NCBI RefSeq assembly: GCF_036320965.1
Contig: NC_092231.1
Location: forward strand, 30,274,199 to 30,338,198
From: Panulirus ornatus
Taxonomy: Eukaryota; Arthropoda; Malacostraca; Decapoda; Palinuridae
Length of the DNA stretch: 64,000 bases
Direction of reading: 5' to 3'
A model generated the notes under the pieces. That model saw only the letters and a program-made list of their open reading frames with translations. It was not told the DNA's origin and did no database searches. Position numbers and translations under genes: made by a program. Positions 9,538 through 22,576 of this stretch are shown in pieces (position 1 is the first letter of the stretch; each line of letters begins with the position of its first letter).

Positions 9538-12424
9538 CATACCTATACATCTCAACGTATACATATATCTACACACACAGACATATACATATATACACAT
9601 GTACTTAATTCATACTGTCTGCCTTTATTCATTCCCATCGTCACCCCGCCACACATGAAATAACAACTCCCCCCCCCTCATGTGCGCCTGGTAGCACTAG
9701 GAAAAGACAACAAAGGCCACATTCGTTCACACTCAGTCTCTAGCTATTATTTATAATGCACTGAAACCACAGCTCCAGGCCCCACAAAACTTTCCATGGT
9801 TTACCCAACGCTTCACATGCCCTGGTTCAATCCATTGATGGCAAGTCGACCCCAGTGTACCACATCGTTCCAATTCACTCTATTCCTTGCATGCCTTTCA
9901 CCTTCCTGCATGTTTAGGCCCCAATCACTCAGAATCTTTTTCACTCCATCTTTCCACCTCCAATTTGGTCTCCCACTTCTTGTCCCTCCACCTCTGACAC
10001 ATATATCCTCTTTGTCAATCTTTCCTCACTTATTCTCTCCATGTGAACAAACCATTTCAAAACACCCTCTCCTGCTCTTTCAACCACACTCTTCTTTTTA
10101 CCACACATTTCTCTTACCCTTTCATTACTTACTCAATCAAACCACCTCACACTGCATATTGTCCTCAAACATCTCATTTCCAGCACATCCATCCTCCTCT
10201 GCACAACTCTATCTATAGCTCACTCCTCACAACCATATCACATTGTTGGAACCACTGTTCCTTCAAACATATCTATTTTTGCTTTCCAAGATAACGTTCT
10301 CGACTTTCACACATTTTTCAAAGCTTCCAGAACTTTCGCCCCTGGCCTGACCCTATGACTCATTTCCACTTCCATGGTTCCATCTGCTACCAAATCCACT
10401 CCCAGATATCCAAAATGCTTCACATCCTCCAGTTTTTCTCCATTCAAACTTACCTACCAATTGACTTGTCCCTCAACCCTATTGTACCTAATGACCTTGC
10501 TCTTATTCACATTTACTCTCAGCTTTCTTCTTTCACACACTTTACCAAACTCAGTCACCAGCTTCTGCAGTTTCTCACCCGAATCAGCCACCAGCACTAT
10601 ATCATCAGCAAACAACAACTGACTCACTTCCCAAGCTCTCTCATCCACAACAGACAGCATACATGCCCCTCTTTCCAAAAGTCTTGCATTCACCTCCCTA
10701 ACAACCCCATCCATAACCAAATTAAACAACCATGGAGACATCTCGCACCCCTGCCGCAGACCGACTCACTGAGAACCAATCGCTTTCCTCTCTTCCTATT
10801 CGTACACATGCCTTACATCCTCGATAAAAACTTTTCACTGCTTCCAATCACTTTCCTCTCTTCCTACTCTTACACATGCCTTACATCCTCGATAAAAACT
10901 TTTCACTGCTTCTAACAACTTGCCTCCCATACCATATATTCTTAATACCTTCCACAGAACATCTCTATCAACTCTATCATATGCCTTCTCTAGATCCATA
11001 AATGCTACATACAAATCCATTTCCTTTTCTAAGTATTTCTCACATACATTCTTCAAAGCAAACTCCTGATCTACACATCCTCTACCACTTCTTCAACCAC
11101 ACTGCTCTTCCCCAATCTGATGCTCTCTGTACATGCCTTCACCCTTTCAATCAGTACCCTCCCGTGTAATTTGCCAGGAATACTCAACAAACTTATACCT
11201 CTGTAATTTGAGCACTCACCTTTATCCCCTTTCCCTTTGTACAATGGCACTATGCATGCATTCCACCAATCCTCAGGCACCTCACCACCTTGTCTTATGC
11301 ACTTTATTTACCTACTTCCAAAACATCTTTTTATTCTCCCTAAAATTTAATGATACTCTCTCACCCCAACTCTCATTTGCCCTCTTTTTCACCTCTTGCA
11401 TCTTTCTCTTGACCTCCTGCCTCTTTAATACATCTCCCAGTCATTTGCATTATTTCCCTGCAAAACTCGTCCACATGTCTCTCTTCTGTTTCACTAATAA
11501 TCTTACTTCTTCATCCCACCACTCTACCCTTTCTAATCTGCCCACCTCCCACGTTTCTTATGCCACAAGCATCTTTTGCGCAAGCCATCACTGCTTTCCT
11601 AAATACATCCCATTCCTCCCCCACTCCCTTTATGTCCTTTGTTCTCACCTTTTTCCATTCTGTACTCAGTCTCTCCTGGTACTTCCTCACACAAGTCTCC
11701 TTCCCAAGCTCACTTCCTCTCACCCCTCTCTTCACCCCAACATTCTCTCTTCTTTTCTGAAAACCTCTACAAATCTTCACCTTCACATCCACAAGATAAT
11801 GATCAGACATCCCTCTAGTTGCCCCTCTCAGCACATTAACATCCAAAAGTCTCTCTTTCATGCGCCTGTCAATCAACACCAATCCAATAACGCTCTCTGG
11901 CCATCTCTCCTACTTACATACGTATACTTATGTATATCTCTTTTTAAACCAGGTATTCCCAATCACCAGTCCTTTTTCAGCGCATAAATCTATAAGCTCT
12001 TTACCATTTTCATTTACAACACTAAACACCCCATGTACACCAAATATTCCATCAACTGACACATTACTGACTTTGCATTTAAATCACCCATCACTATTAC
12101 CCATTCTCGTGCATCAAAACTACTAACACACTCACTTGCTGCTCCCAAGACACTTGCCTCTCATGATCTTTCTTCTCATGCTCAGGTGCATATGCACCAA
12201 TAATCACCCATCTCTCACCATCCACTTTCAGTTTTACTCATACCAATCTAGAGTTTACCTTCTTACACTCTATCACATACTCCCACCACTCCTGTTTAAT
12301 GAGTAATGCTACTCCTTCCCTTGCTCTTGTCCTCTCACCAACCCCTGACTTTACTCCCAAGACATTCCTAAACCACTCTTCCTCTTTACCCTTGAGCTTC
12401 GTTTCACTCAGATTCAAAACATCC
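9538..12424 (-). mobile_element. LINE-A copy, old long-UTR subfamily, decayed
   Basis: On the minus strand it runs from an endonuclease segment near 12424 through the RT to a long 3' UTR ending near 9538. The frame is broken into pieces (11511-11882, 11071-11280, 10835-11056, 10454-10741). About 0.4 kb is missing near 11287, where the RT N-terminal part should be. A 68-bp direct duplication lies at 10776-10843/10844-10911. The FADDIVLVADSGEK segment of the RT is still readable. It lies inside the second large collagen intron. Confidence 0.9.
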
Positions 12425-13080
12425 AGAGAGAATGAGTGATGAAAGATTGACAAAGAGGATATATGTGTCACAGGTGGAGGGAACAAGGAGAAGTGGGAGG
12501 CCAAACTGGAGGTGGAAGGATGGAGTGGAAAAGATTTTGAGCGATCGAGGCCTGAACATGCAGGAGGGTGAAAGGCTTGCAAGGAATGGAGTGAATTGGA
12601 CCGATGTGGTATACCAGGGTCAACATGCCGTTCAATGGATTGAACCAGGGTATGTGAAGCTACTGGGGTAAACCATGGAAAGTTTTATGGGGCCTGAATG
12701 TGGAAAGGGAGCTGTGGTTTGGGTGCATTATACATGACAGCTAGAGATTGAGTGTGAACAAATGTGGCCTTTGTTGTCTTTTCCTAGCACTCCCTCACGA
12801 GCATGTGGGGGGAGGGGATTGTCATTTCATGTGCGACAGGGTGGTGACGGGAATGAATGAAGGCAGCAAGTAAGAATTATGTACATGTATATGTATGTAT
12901 ATGTCTGTGTATGTATATATATGTATATGTTGAAATGTATAGTTATGTATGTGTACGTGTGTGGACGTGTATGTATATGCAAATGTATGTGGGTGGGTTG
13001 GGCCATTCTTTCATCTGTTTCCTTGCAATACCTCACTAATGCGGGAGAGCGACAAAGTATAATAAATAAAATAATTGAAT
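12425..13080 (+). mobile_element. LINE-A 3' end with long 3' UTR
   Basis: The C-terminal ORF segment ([19 protein letters not shown]) is followed by the long form of the 3' UTR and an A-rich tail (aataaataaaataattg). It shows the module 'acatgacagctagag' and a TATG-rich part that the short-UTR copies lack. It begins directly at the 5' end of the preceding antisense copy. Confidence 0.85.
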
Positions 13081-13090
13081 AAATATATTT

Positions 13091-13117
13091 CATTATTATT
13101 ATTATTATTATTATTAC
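13091..13117. repeat. (ATT)n microsatellite
   Basis: About nine ATT units lie between the tails of two LINE-A fragments in opposite orientations, probably derived from their A/T-rich tails. Confidence 0.9.
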
Positions 13118-13366
13118 ACCCAACCGCCGTCTCCTGCGCCATTGAGGTGGCACAAGGAAACAGACAAGGAATGGCCCAACCTACCTACATACACACTTAC
13201 ATACATAACCTCCCACACACGCACACACACATATACATTCACCATATACACACACATACATACACAGACCTACATATAAACACACATGTACACATTCATA
13301 CTTGCTGCCTCCATCCATTCCCATTGCCACCCTGCCACACGAAATAGCATTCCCCCTCCAGTATGT
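13118..13366 (-). mobile_element. LINE-A 3'-UTR fragment
   Basis: On the minus strand this is only the terminal ~250 bp of a long-UTR copy, including the CTACCTC...GGAGAC module. It lies tail to tail with the copy ending at 13080. Confidence 0.8.
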
Positions 13367-13609
13367 CCGTAATAGATAACATTTCATGAAATTTTCTCAA
13401 GTATTAATTTACTTAAGATTATTTTTCCAATATATTAAGGGCCCCACATGAGTCAGAACTAAATCATAACACTTATTTTTATTCATTTTTATTACTTTTA
13501 GGTAAAGCCTTTTATCTTGACCTTTGCCAACAAGAAATTTTGTGTGATTGAACCTTCATGATAGCTAATAAGTAGTCATGGATTAAATTGGAGTATATTT
13601 ATTTCTGAC

Positions 13610-13995
13610 TCAAGTTACCTAACTTTATCTCTAGTCATGCAGGACATTCTTACCTTCTAAAGTTACCTATCCCTGCTTCTGTTTATGCTGGTCTTTATCA
13701 CAGACTAGAGTTACGTAACCTTACCTCTAGTCATACTGGACTCTATAACCATCTTAAGAGCCTTAATCTTACTTTTGCTCATGCTGAACTTAATTAAACA
13801 CTAGAGGTACCTAACCTTACTTTTACTTATGCTGGACTTATTTCTGCTTACATTGGACTTTTAATACCAACTAGACTTTATTTCTGCTCATGCTGGACTT
13901 CATTATTTACTAGAGCTTTCCATCTGCTCATGCTGGACTTTAATTGTAACTAAAGTTATCTAATCTTACTCCTGCTCGTGCTAAACTTACTCACC
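13610..13995. repeat. diverged minisatellite, ~60 bp irregular unit
   Basis: The motif 'agttacctaaccttactcttgctcatgctggactt', in whole or in part, recurs about seven times with many changes and unequal spacing. It sits in an otherwise unique part of the collagen intron. Confidence 0.6.
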
Positions 13996-14229
13996 TGGGG
14001 TGCCTAACTTGTTAAGTGCCCTTGTGTGTGTTTAAGAATTTTACATTCCCTGTACTGTAATCTAATGCATATAGAAGACTATAACTCATGTGTATCAGCC
14101 AAACCAATATTTAGATATTTTGAAAATATTTTCAGTGTTGCTACTGGGTCTTTTACAATAGAATGTATGGTGTTTTCTATTGAAAAAAGGTTAAAAGTGT
14201 TTTTCCCTTTGGTGTTTAAGTTTGCATGA

Positions 14230-14680
14230 TGACTTTGATCAGTAAATCTCATCTGTCTTATACTTGGAGTCAACTTAGATAAACTTGATCTTTCTAATAT
14301 CTGGGGTCTGCTTAGATTACTTAATCTTTCTAATACTTTGGGTCATCTGAGATGATGTTGATCTTTCTACTGCTTAGTTAGCTCAGATAACTTGATCTTT
14401 CTTATACAGGTCAGCTTAGATAAGCTTGATCTCTCTAATACTCATAGTCAGTTAGATAAACCCAATTTTTCTAATGTTGGGGTCAGCTCAGATACCTTGA
14501 TCTTTCTTATATACTGTACTTGGGATCAGCTTGAATAGACTTAATCTTCCTGATACTTTGGTCACCTTAGATACATTGATCTTTCCTAGAGTTCGGTTTA
14601 GCTTGGATAAACGTGATCTTTCTAATACTTGGGGTCAACTTAGACAACTTGGTCTTTTACTTAGGGTTAGATGAGATTGT
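14230..14680. repeat. diverged minisatellite, ~40 bp irregular unit
   Basis: The motif 'cttgatctttctaatacttg' plus 'gggtcagcttagataaa' recurs about ten times with substitutions and indels. It is an old array in the same intron, unrelated in sequence to the one at 13610. Confidence 0.7.
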
Positions 14681-14831
14681 GTGTAACATCATTTTCTTTT
14701 CAATCACATTCTATGTACAAACTGTTCTGGAATACTTTCTTTTCTTTTTGGCAGGATCTGGCCAGTTCAGATTTTCCTTTCTAAATTCCCTCAGTCTAAT
14801 GTTGTAAAAGCACGTTAAGATAAACTATAGT

Positions 14832-15848
14832 ATGAAGTCTGTTGGGGATGAGAGAGCCTGGGAAGTGAGTCAGTTGTTGTTCGCTGATGATACAGCGCTG
14901 GTGGCTGATTCATGTGAGAAACTGCAGAAGCTGGTGACTGAGTTTGGTAAAGTGTGTGGAAGAAGAAAGTTAAGAGTAAATGTGAATAAGAGCAAGGTTA
15001 TTAGGTACAGTAGGGTTGAGGGTCAAGTCAATTGGGAGGTAAGTTTGAATGGAGAAAAACTGGAGGAAGTGAAGTGTTTTAGATATCTGGGAGTGGATCT
15101 GTCAGCGGATGGAACCATGGAAGCGGAAGTGGATCATAGGGTGGGGGAGGGGGCGAAAATTTTGGGAGCCTTGAAAAATGTGTGGAAGTCGAGAACATTA
15201 TCTCGGAAAGCAAAAATGGGTATGTTTGAAGGAATAGTGGTTCCAACAATGTTGTATGGTTGCGAGGCATGGGCTATGGATAGAGTTGTGCGCAGGAGGA
15301 TGGATGTGCTGGAAATGAGATGTTTGAGGACAATGTGTGGTGTGAGGTGGTTTGATCGAGTAAGTAACGTAAGGGTAAGAGAGATGTGTGGAAATAAAAA
15401 GAGCGTGGTTGAGAGAGCAGAAGAGGGTGTTTTGAAATGGTTTGGGCACATGGAGAGAATGAGTGAGGAAAGATTGACCAAGAGGATATATGTGTCGGAG
15501 GTGGAGGGAACGAGGAGAAGAGGGAGACCAAATTGGAGGTGGAAAGATGGAGTGAAAAAGATTTTGTGTGATCGGGGCCTGAACATGCAGGAGGGTGTAA
15601 GGAGGGCAAGGAATAGAGTGAATTGGAGCGATGTGGTATACAGGGGTTGACGTGCTGTCAGTGGAGTGAATCAAGGCATGTGAGGCGTCTGGGGTGGACC
15701 ATGGAAAGCTGTGTAGGTATGTATACACGTGTGTGGACATGTGTATGTACATGTGTATGGGGGGGGGGGTTGGGCCATTTCTTTCGTCTGTTTCCTTGCG
15801 CTACCTCGCAGACGCGGGAGACAGCGACAAAGTATAAAAAAAAAAAAT
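14832..15848 (+). mobile_element. LINE-A, 5'-truncated, young short-UTR subfamily
   Basis: It begins just before the FADD box of the RT and continues to the 3' tail. The ORF is intact over the retained part (14832-15650, 272 codons: [45 protein letters not shown], stop TGA). The 3' UTR is the short form and ends in poly(A). 5' truncation is normal for LINE insertion by target-primed reverse transcription. It lacks the endonuclease and most RT motifs, so it is non-autonomous. Confidence 0.92.
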
Positions 15849-16658
15849 ATTTCATAAAAGATAATTGTCATTAAAACTTTGTTAGGAATAATAATTAACC
15901 TCATAAATAATGAATATTCCATAGTTACTTTCTGGAAGGAGTTCATTACATAAAATAGAAATATGAATCACTTTTGATGGAAAGTTATTGTGAGAAAAGA
16001 AGCAGTAAACATACTAGTGTTGATAAATATGCCTGAAATGCAGGACAAAATGTATGAGATACACTTGATAGTCTGAAATACTGTTAGTATTTGTTACCCA
16101 TGGATATTACTGGTCGCAAAACTTTCAAAATTGTTGTAAATTCTTCTGGTTGACCCAAGTACAAGAAAAGATTTTTCTATAATTCATAAAAACTGAGTTC
16201 AGAAATGCTTATTTTATTCATATTTCTGTAATTACTTATTACACTTCTCTTGTCAGATTAAGTATAGCTGATAATTGTTAACCTCACTGAAAACATATAA
16301 AGTGTAAATCTTAAAGAATAATTAATTTACTGTGTATCTTAGCTTGCCACATGTTGGTGTAGACCAGGACATAACACTGGAATATATGCATCCTGACCAT
16401 CATTAACTTTGAAGTTCAACCTGTGAAAACTCTTGTATATAAAGTTTGTAGCTAATAATCTTATTTCATGTACAATGTACTTTTTTGGTTGCTTTTGTAA
16501 TATGTATAAAATATTGACTCTTTAATGTAAAAAACTATGAATCATGTCGAATTATTTTGCCAGCATGAATATCTGAATGATCTGAACAATGATGATACTT
16601 CAGAAACTCTGTAAAGTAGTTATTATATTTTTTCTGTGATGTGCTTTATGTATGGCAG
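15849..16658. other. unique intron sequence
   Basis: AT-rich sequence with no repeat, ORF or regulatory motif that I can support. It leads to the polypyrimidine tract and acceptor of the 16659 exon. Confidence 0.6.
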
Positions 16659-16826
16659 GTATTCCCGGTTCACCTGGTGAAACGGGTCAGCGAGGCTACT
16701 CAGGCTATCCTGGAGCTGCTGGGCCCGCAGGGCCAACTGGTGAGCGAGGCCCACGGGGTTACAAAGGCGACAGGGGAAGCATGGGTGAGGGCAGAGACGG
16801 CAAGATTGGCCCAGCAGGAGAACCAG
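16659..16826 (+). CDS. collagen exon, COL1 domain
   Basis: The exon is 168 bp (56 codons), phase 1-1, with acceptor tttatgtatggcag and donor accag|gtgtgt. It encodes uninterrupted Gly-X-Y (GIPGSPGETGQRGYSG onward) until one imperfection, GEGRDG, near its end. It contains GERGPRGYKGDRG, rich in charged X and Y residues. Two short imperfections in the last triple helix are a known feature of FACIT COL1 domains, which fits this exon and its neighbours. Flanking introns are 8.5 kb upstream and 15 kb downstream, both expanded by LINE-A. Confidence 0.95.
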
Positions 16827-16989
16827 GTGTGTACAGTCTTTTTACATAACTTTTACATCAGCTGTCCAGCTACAGTGATGACCTTTCTAACAGGAAGGTC
16901 ACCTGTTCCTATATGTGATGCATATTAGGCTTAGCTTCAATACTAATTATATACATTTGCATTGAAGTTGTTTTTACTATTTCAGATGG

Positions 16990-18830
16990 TAAGTGGGCAT
17001 TAGTGAATTATATACTAGTTGATAGGGATGCAAAAGAGGTGCTTTTTTTTGTGAGCATGCTGAGAGGGTCAGCTGATGGGATGCTTGACCATTATTTGTA
17101 GGAAGCAAAGGTGATAACTGTGTAGGTTTTCATGTAGGAGGAAATTATATGAGTAAGAAGAGGGTGGCAAAAGTAAGTGAACTGGAAAACAGACTTGCGT
17201 AAAGAAATACCTGGAGAGGCTGAGTGTGGAATGACTAAAGGTAAGAGTAGATAAGGCTAAAAAGAGATGTGTATGGTCAGTGCTTACAAGAAAGGAGTGC
17301 AAGTGATTGGGAGATGTACATGATAATTGATGTAGAATTAAGTGTTTTGGAAGGAGGTTAATAATGTTAGAAAAATGAGCAATTAAATGGGAATATCAGT
17401 GAAGAGGGCAAATAGATAACTTGTAACAGGCATTGGTGAGTCTGTAAGACATGGGGCCTTAGGGATGAGTCAGTTATTGGCTGCTGATGATATATTACAG
17501 ATTCATGTGAGAAACTGCACAAACTGGTGTTTGAGTTTGGGAGAGTGTGTGAAGGGAGAAAATTAAGAGTAAATATGAATAAAAGCAAATTAATAGCTTT
17601 AGCAGTGAATAGTCAGAGCTTAGTTGGAGTGAGAGTTAGCTTGGAGAGAATTTTAAGGAAGTAAAGCATTTGAAACACCTGGGAGTGGATATGGTAGCAA
17701 ATGGAAAAATAGGAACTGAAGTAAGCCACAGGTTGGGTGAGGGGGCAAAGGTCTTGGGTGCATTGAGGAATATGTGGAAAGAGAAGTTACGGTCCTAAAG
17801 GGCAGAGATGGTTATGTTTACTGGTTTAGTTGTTCTGTCAGTGCCATATGGATGTGTAATGTGAACCTAATGCAAAAGTGTGAATAAGCTGGAAATGAAA
17901 TGTTTGAGGATTATATGTGGTATGAGGAGGGTTTATCTAATGAGAAATGATAGGGTAACAGAGAGGTACAGTAGTAAGAGGAGTACGTATGAGAAAACTA
18001 CAGGGCATGTGCTGAAATGTTTTGAACATATGGAGAGGATAAGTGATAGAAGGATGGCTAAAAGAGTATACATGTCAAAAGTGGAGGGAATAGGAAAAAG
18101 GGGGAATCAAGGGGGAGGTGGAAGGGTGGAGTAAAAGATGCTCAGAAGGCTCTGGGCATGAACATGCAGGAGGATGAGAAGCATGGAAGGGATAGAACAA
18201 ATTGGAGCAATGTAGATTACAGGGGACAACATGCTGTCAGTGGGCTGAAGCATAAAGGCAAAACCATAGAAAGGTCTCTGAGGCTTAGTTGTAGACAAGG
18301 GCTTTGGTTTCAGTGTTTCTGTTTCTGGCGCTACCTTGTTTATGCAGGAAATGGCAAAATGTGCGGACTGAACCAGGGCATGTGAAATGTCTGGGGTAAA
18401 CCTTGGAAAGGTCTGTGGGGGCCTGGATGTGGACAGGGAGCTGTGGTTTTGGTGCATTACACATGACAGCTGGAGACTTGAGTGTTAACGAATGTGGCCT
18501 TTTCTGTCAGTATACCTGATGGTACCTCGCTGAAGCAAGGGGTAGGGATGCTGTTTCCTGTAGGGCTGGGTTGTACCAGGAATGGATAAAGGCAAGCAAG
18601 TATGAATATGTACATGTGTATATATGTATATGTCTGTTTATGTATGTGTTATAATGTATGTGTATGTATAGGTTGAAATGTATATGTATGTATATGTGTG
18701 TGTGTGGGCGTTTATGTATATACATGGTATGTGGATGGGTTGGGCCATTTCTCGTCTGTTTCCTTGTGCTACCTCGCTAACGCAGAAGACAGCAGTTAAG
18801 TATAATAAATAAAATAATGTATATAAAGGT
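16990..18830 (+). mobile_element. LINE-A relic, highly decayed
   Basis: Recognisable but heavily mutated LINE-A: the end of the endonuclease near 17000-17100, an RT segment near 17450-17600 (LLAADDIL-like in place of FADD), the C-terminal region near 17880-18130, and a long-form 3' UTR to about 18830 with an AATAAATAAAATAATG tail. A large part of the linker and RT is missing. It is the oldest copy by eye and shows that the family was active over a long time. Confidence 0.85.
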
Positions 18831-18835
18831 ATATG

Positions 18836-21800
18836 TTGACGCTGTCTCCCGCGTTTGCGAGGTAGCGTAAGGAAACAGACGAAAGAAATGGCCCAACCCA
18901 CCCCCATACACATGTATATACATACGTCCACACACGCAAATATACATACCTACACAGCTTTCCATGGTTTATCCCAGACGCTTCACATGCCCTGATTCAA
19001 TCTACTGACAGCACGTCAACCCTGGTATACCACATCAATCCAATTCACTCTATTCCTTGCCCTCCTTTCACCCTCCTGCATGTTCAGGCCCCGATCACAC
19101 AAAATCTTTTTCACTCCATCTTTCCACCTCCAATTTGGTCTCCCTCTTCTCCTCGTTCCCTCCACCTCCGACACACATATATCCTCTTGGTCAATCTTTC
19201 CTCACTCATTCTCTCCATGTGCCCAAACCATTTCAAAACACCCTCTTCTGCTCTCTCAACCATGCTCTTTTTATTTCCAAACATCTCTCTTACCCTTACC
19301 TTACTTACTCGATCAAACCACCTCACACCACACATTGTCCTCAAACATCTCATTTCCAGCACATCCATCCTCCTGCGCACAACTCTATCCATAGCCCACG
19401 CCTCGCAACCATACAACATTGTTGGAACCACTATTCCTTCAAACATACCCATTTTTGCTTTCCAAGATAATGTTCTCGACTTTCACACATTTTTCAAGGC
19501 TCCCAGGATTTTCGCCCCCTCCCCCACCCTATGATCCACTTCTGCTTCCATGGTTCCATCTGCTGCCAGATCCACTCCCAGATATCTAAAACACTTTACT
19601 TCCTCCAGTTTTTCTCCATTCAAACTTACCTCCCAATTAACTTGACCCTCAACCCTACTGTACCTAATAACCTTGCTCTTATTCACATTTACTCTTAACT
19701 TTCTTCTTTCACACACTTTACCAAACTCAGTCACCAGCCTCTGCAGTTTCTCACATGAATCTGCCACCAGCGCTGTATCATCAGCGAACAACAACTGACT
19801 CACTTCCCAAGCTCTCTCATCCACAACAGACTTCATACTTGCCCCTCTTTCCAAAACTCTTGCATTTACCTCCCTAACAACCCCATCCATAAACAAATTA
19901 AACAACCATGGAGACATCACACACCCCTGCCGCAAACCTACATTCACTGAGAACCAATCACTTTCCTCTCTTCCTACACGTACACATGCCTTACATCCTT
20001 GATAAAAACTTTTCACTGCTTCTAACAACTTGCCTCCCACACCATATATTCTTAATACCTTCCACAGAGCATCTCTATCAACTCTGTCATATGCCTTCTC
20101 CAGATCCGTAAATGCTACATACAAATCCATTTGCTTTTCTAAGTATTTCTCACATACATTCTTCAAAGCAAACACCTGATCCACACATCCTTTACCACTT
20201 CTGAAACCACACTGCTCTTCCCCAATCTGATGCTCTGTACATGCCTTCACCCTCTCAATCAATACCCTCCCATATAATTTGCCAGGAATACTCAACAAAC
20301 TTATACCTCTGTAATTTGAGCACTCACTCTTATCCCCTTTGCCTTTGTACAATGGCACTATGCACGCATTCCGCCAATCCTCAGGCACCTCACCATGAGT
20401 CATACATACATTAAATAACCTTACCAACCAGTCAATAATACAGTCACCCCCTTTTTTAATAAATTCCACTGCAATACCATCCAAACCTGCTGCCTTGCTG
20501 GCTTTAATCTTCCGCAAAGCTTTTACTACCTCTTCTCTGTTTACCAAATCATTTTCCCTAACCCTCTCACTTTGCACACCACCTCGACCAAAACATCCTA
20601 TATCTGCCACTCTATCATCAAACACATTCAACAAACCTTCAAAATACTCACTCCATCTCCTTCTCACATCACCACTACTTGTTATCACCTCCCCACTTGC
20701 GCCCTTCACTGAAGTTCCCATTTGCTCCCTTGTCTTATGCACTTTATTTACCTCCTTCCAGAACATCTTTTTATTCTCCCTAAAATTTAATGATACTCTC
20801 TCACCCCAACTCTCATTTGCCCTCTTTTTCACCTCTTGCACCTTTCTCTTGACCTCCTGTCTCTTTCTTTTATACATCTCCCACTCAATTGCATTTTTTC
20901 CCTGCAAAAATCGTCCAAATGCCTCTCTTTTCTCATTCACTAATAATCTTACTTCTTCATCCCACCACTCACTACCCTTTCTAATCAACCCACCTCCCAC
21001 TCTTCTCATGCCACAAGCATCTTTTGCGCAATCCATCACTGATTCCCTAAATACATCCCATTCCTCCCCCACTCCCCTTACTTCCATTATTCTCACCTTT
21101 TTCCATTCTGTACTCAGTCTCTCCTGGTACTTCCTAACACAAGTCTCCTTCCCAAGCTCACTTACTCTCACCACCCTCTTCACCCTAACATTCACTCTTC
21201 TTTTTTGAAAACCCATACAAATCTTCACCTTAGCCTCCACAAGATAATGATCAGACATCCCTCCAGTTGCACCTCTCAGCACATTAACATCCAAAAGTCT
21301 CTCTCGCGCGCCTGTCAATTAACACATAATCCAATAACGCTCTCTGGCCATCTCTCCTACTTACATACGTATACTTATGTATATCTCGCTTTTTAAACCA
21401 GGTATTCCCAATCACCAATCCTTTTTCAGCACATAAATCTACAAGCTCTTCACCATTTCCATTTACAACACTGAACACCCCATGTATACCAATTATTCCA
21501 TCAACTGCCACATTACTCACCTTTGCATTCAAATCACCCATCACTATAACCCGGTCTCGTGCATCAAAACCACTAACACACTCATTCAGCTGCTCCCAAA
21601 ACACTTGCCTCTCATGATATTTCTTCTCATGCCCAGGTGCATATGCACCAATAATCACCCATCTCTCTCCATCAACTTTCAGTTTTACCCATATTAATCT
21701 AGAATTTACTTTCTTACATTCTATCACATACTCCCACAACTCCTGTTTCAGGAGTACTGCTACTCCTTCCCTTGCTCTTGTCCTCTCACTAACCCCTGAC

Positions 21801-22137
21801 TTTACTCTCAAGACATTCCCAAACCACTCTTCCCCTTTACCCTTGAGCTTCGTTTCACTCAGAGCCAAAACGTCCAGGTTCCTTTCCTCAAACATACTAC
21901 CTATCTCTCCTTTTTTCACATCTTGGTTACATCCACACACATTTAGACACCCCAGTCTGAGCCTTCGAGGAGGATGAGCACTCCCCGCGTGACTCCTTCT
22001 TCTGTTTCCCATTTTAGAAAGTTAAAAAATACAAGGAGGGAAGGATTTCTGGCCCCCCGCTCCCGTCCCCTCTAGTCGCCTTCTACGACACACGAGGAAT
22101 GCGTGGGAAGTATTCTTTCACCCTTATCCCCAGGGAT
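18836..22137 (-). mobile_element. LINE-A near full-length copy (with 5' UTR)
   Basis: On the minus strand it runs from a ~120-bp 5' UTR (starting GGGATAAGGG near 22137) through the ATG at 22012 and the whole ORF to the short 3' UTR ending near 18836. The 5' UTR is the same sequence as the 5' part of the SINE at 54924. At its 3' end it abuts the tail of the older + strand copy at 16990-18830, and at its 5' end a short (TA)n tract. Confidence 0.92.
19016..22012 (-). pseudogene. LINE-A ORF (endonuclease-reverse transcriptase), three lesions
   Basis: The ORF encodes an apurinic-type endonuclease ([38 protein letters not shown]), a long basic linker and a reverse transcriptase (VPLYKGKGDKSECSNYRGIS, AFTDLEKAYDRVDRD, GLRQGCVMSPWLF, FADDTALVAD). 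The C-terminal region is KR-rich ([11 protein letters not shown] in sister copies). Lesions seen: a 2-bp deletion near 21303 after DRRA, a Trp-to-stop change at 19483-19485 (NVWKS in others), and a 2-bp insertion near 19173. The single-ORF layout of about 1,000 codons and the short tail suggest the RTE clade; this placement is an inference. Confidence 0.85.
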
Positions 22138-22159
22138 AATATATATATATATATATACA

Positions 22160-22510
22160 AGGAGAACAAGGAGAAGAGGGAGACCAAATTGGAGGTGGAA
22201 AGATGGAGTGAAAAAGATTTTGTGTGATCGGGGCCTGAACATGCAGGAGGGTGAAAGGAGGGCAAGGAATAGAGTGAATTGGAGCGATGTGGTATACTGG
22301 GGCTGACGTGCTGTCAGTGGATTGAATCAAGGCATGTGAAGCGTCTGGGGTAAACCATGGAAAGCTGTGTAGGTATGTATATTTGCGTGTGTGGACTTAT
22401 GTATATACATGTGTATGGGGGGGGGTGGTTGGGCCATTTCTTTTGTCTGTTTCCTTGCGCTACCTCGCAAACGCGGGAGACAGCGACAAAGTATAAAAAA
22501 AAAAAAAAAA
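22160..22510 (+). mobile_element. LINE-A 3'-end fragment, short UTR
   Basis: Only the last ~130 bp of the ORF ([20 protein letters not shown]) and the short 3' UTR with poly(A) at 22494-22510 are present. It begins right after a (TA)n tract and is followed by another one. Confidence 0.9.
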
Positions 22511-22514
22511 ATAT

Positions 22515-22574
<60 letters not shown>
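22511..22574. repeat. (TA)n tract between LINE-A copies
   Basis: About 30 TA units directly follow the poly(A) of one LINE-A copy, and the next 5'-truncated copy begins at their end. Confidence 0.95.

Positions 22575-22576
<2 letters not shown>

Noticed and set aside
19908..21208. Ser/Pro/Leu-rich ORFs opposite the LINE-A coding strand (also at 15134, 24533, 31258, 49280, 53369)
   Set aside because: They are antisense shadows of the LINE-A ORF, recurring identically in every copy, and have no domain of their own.
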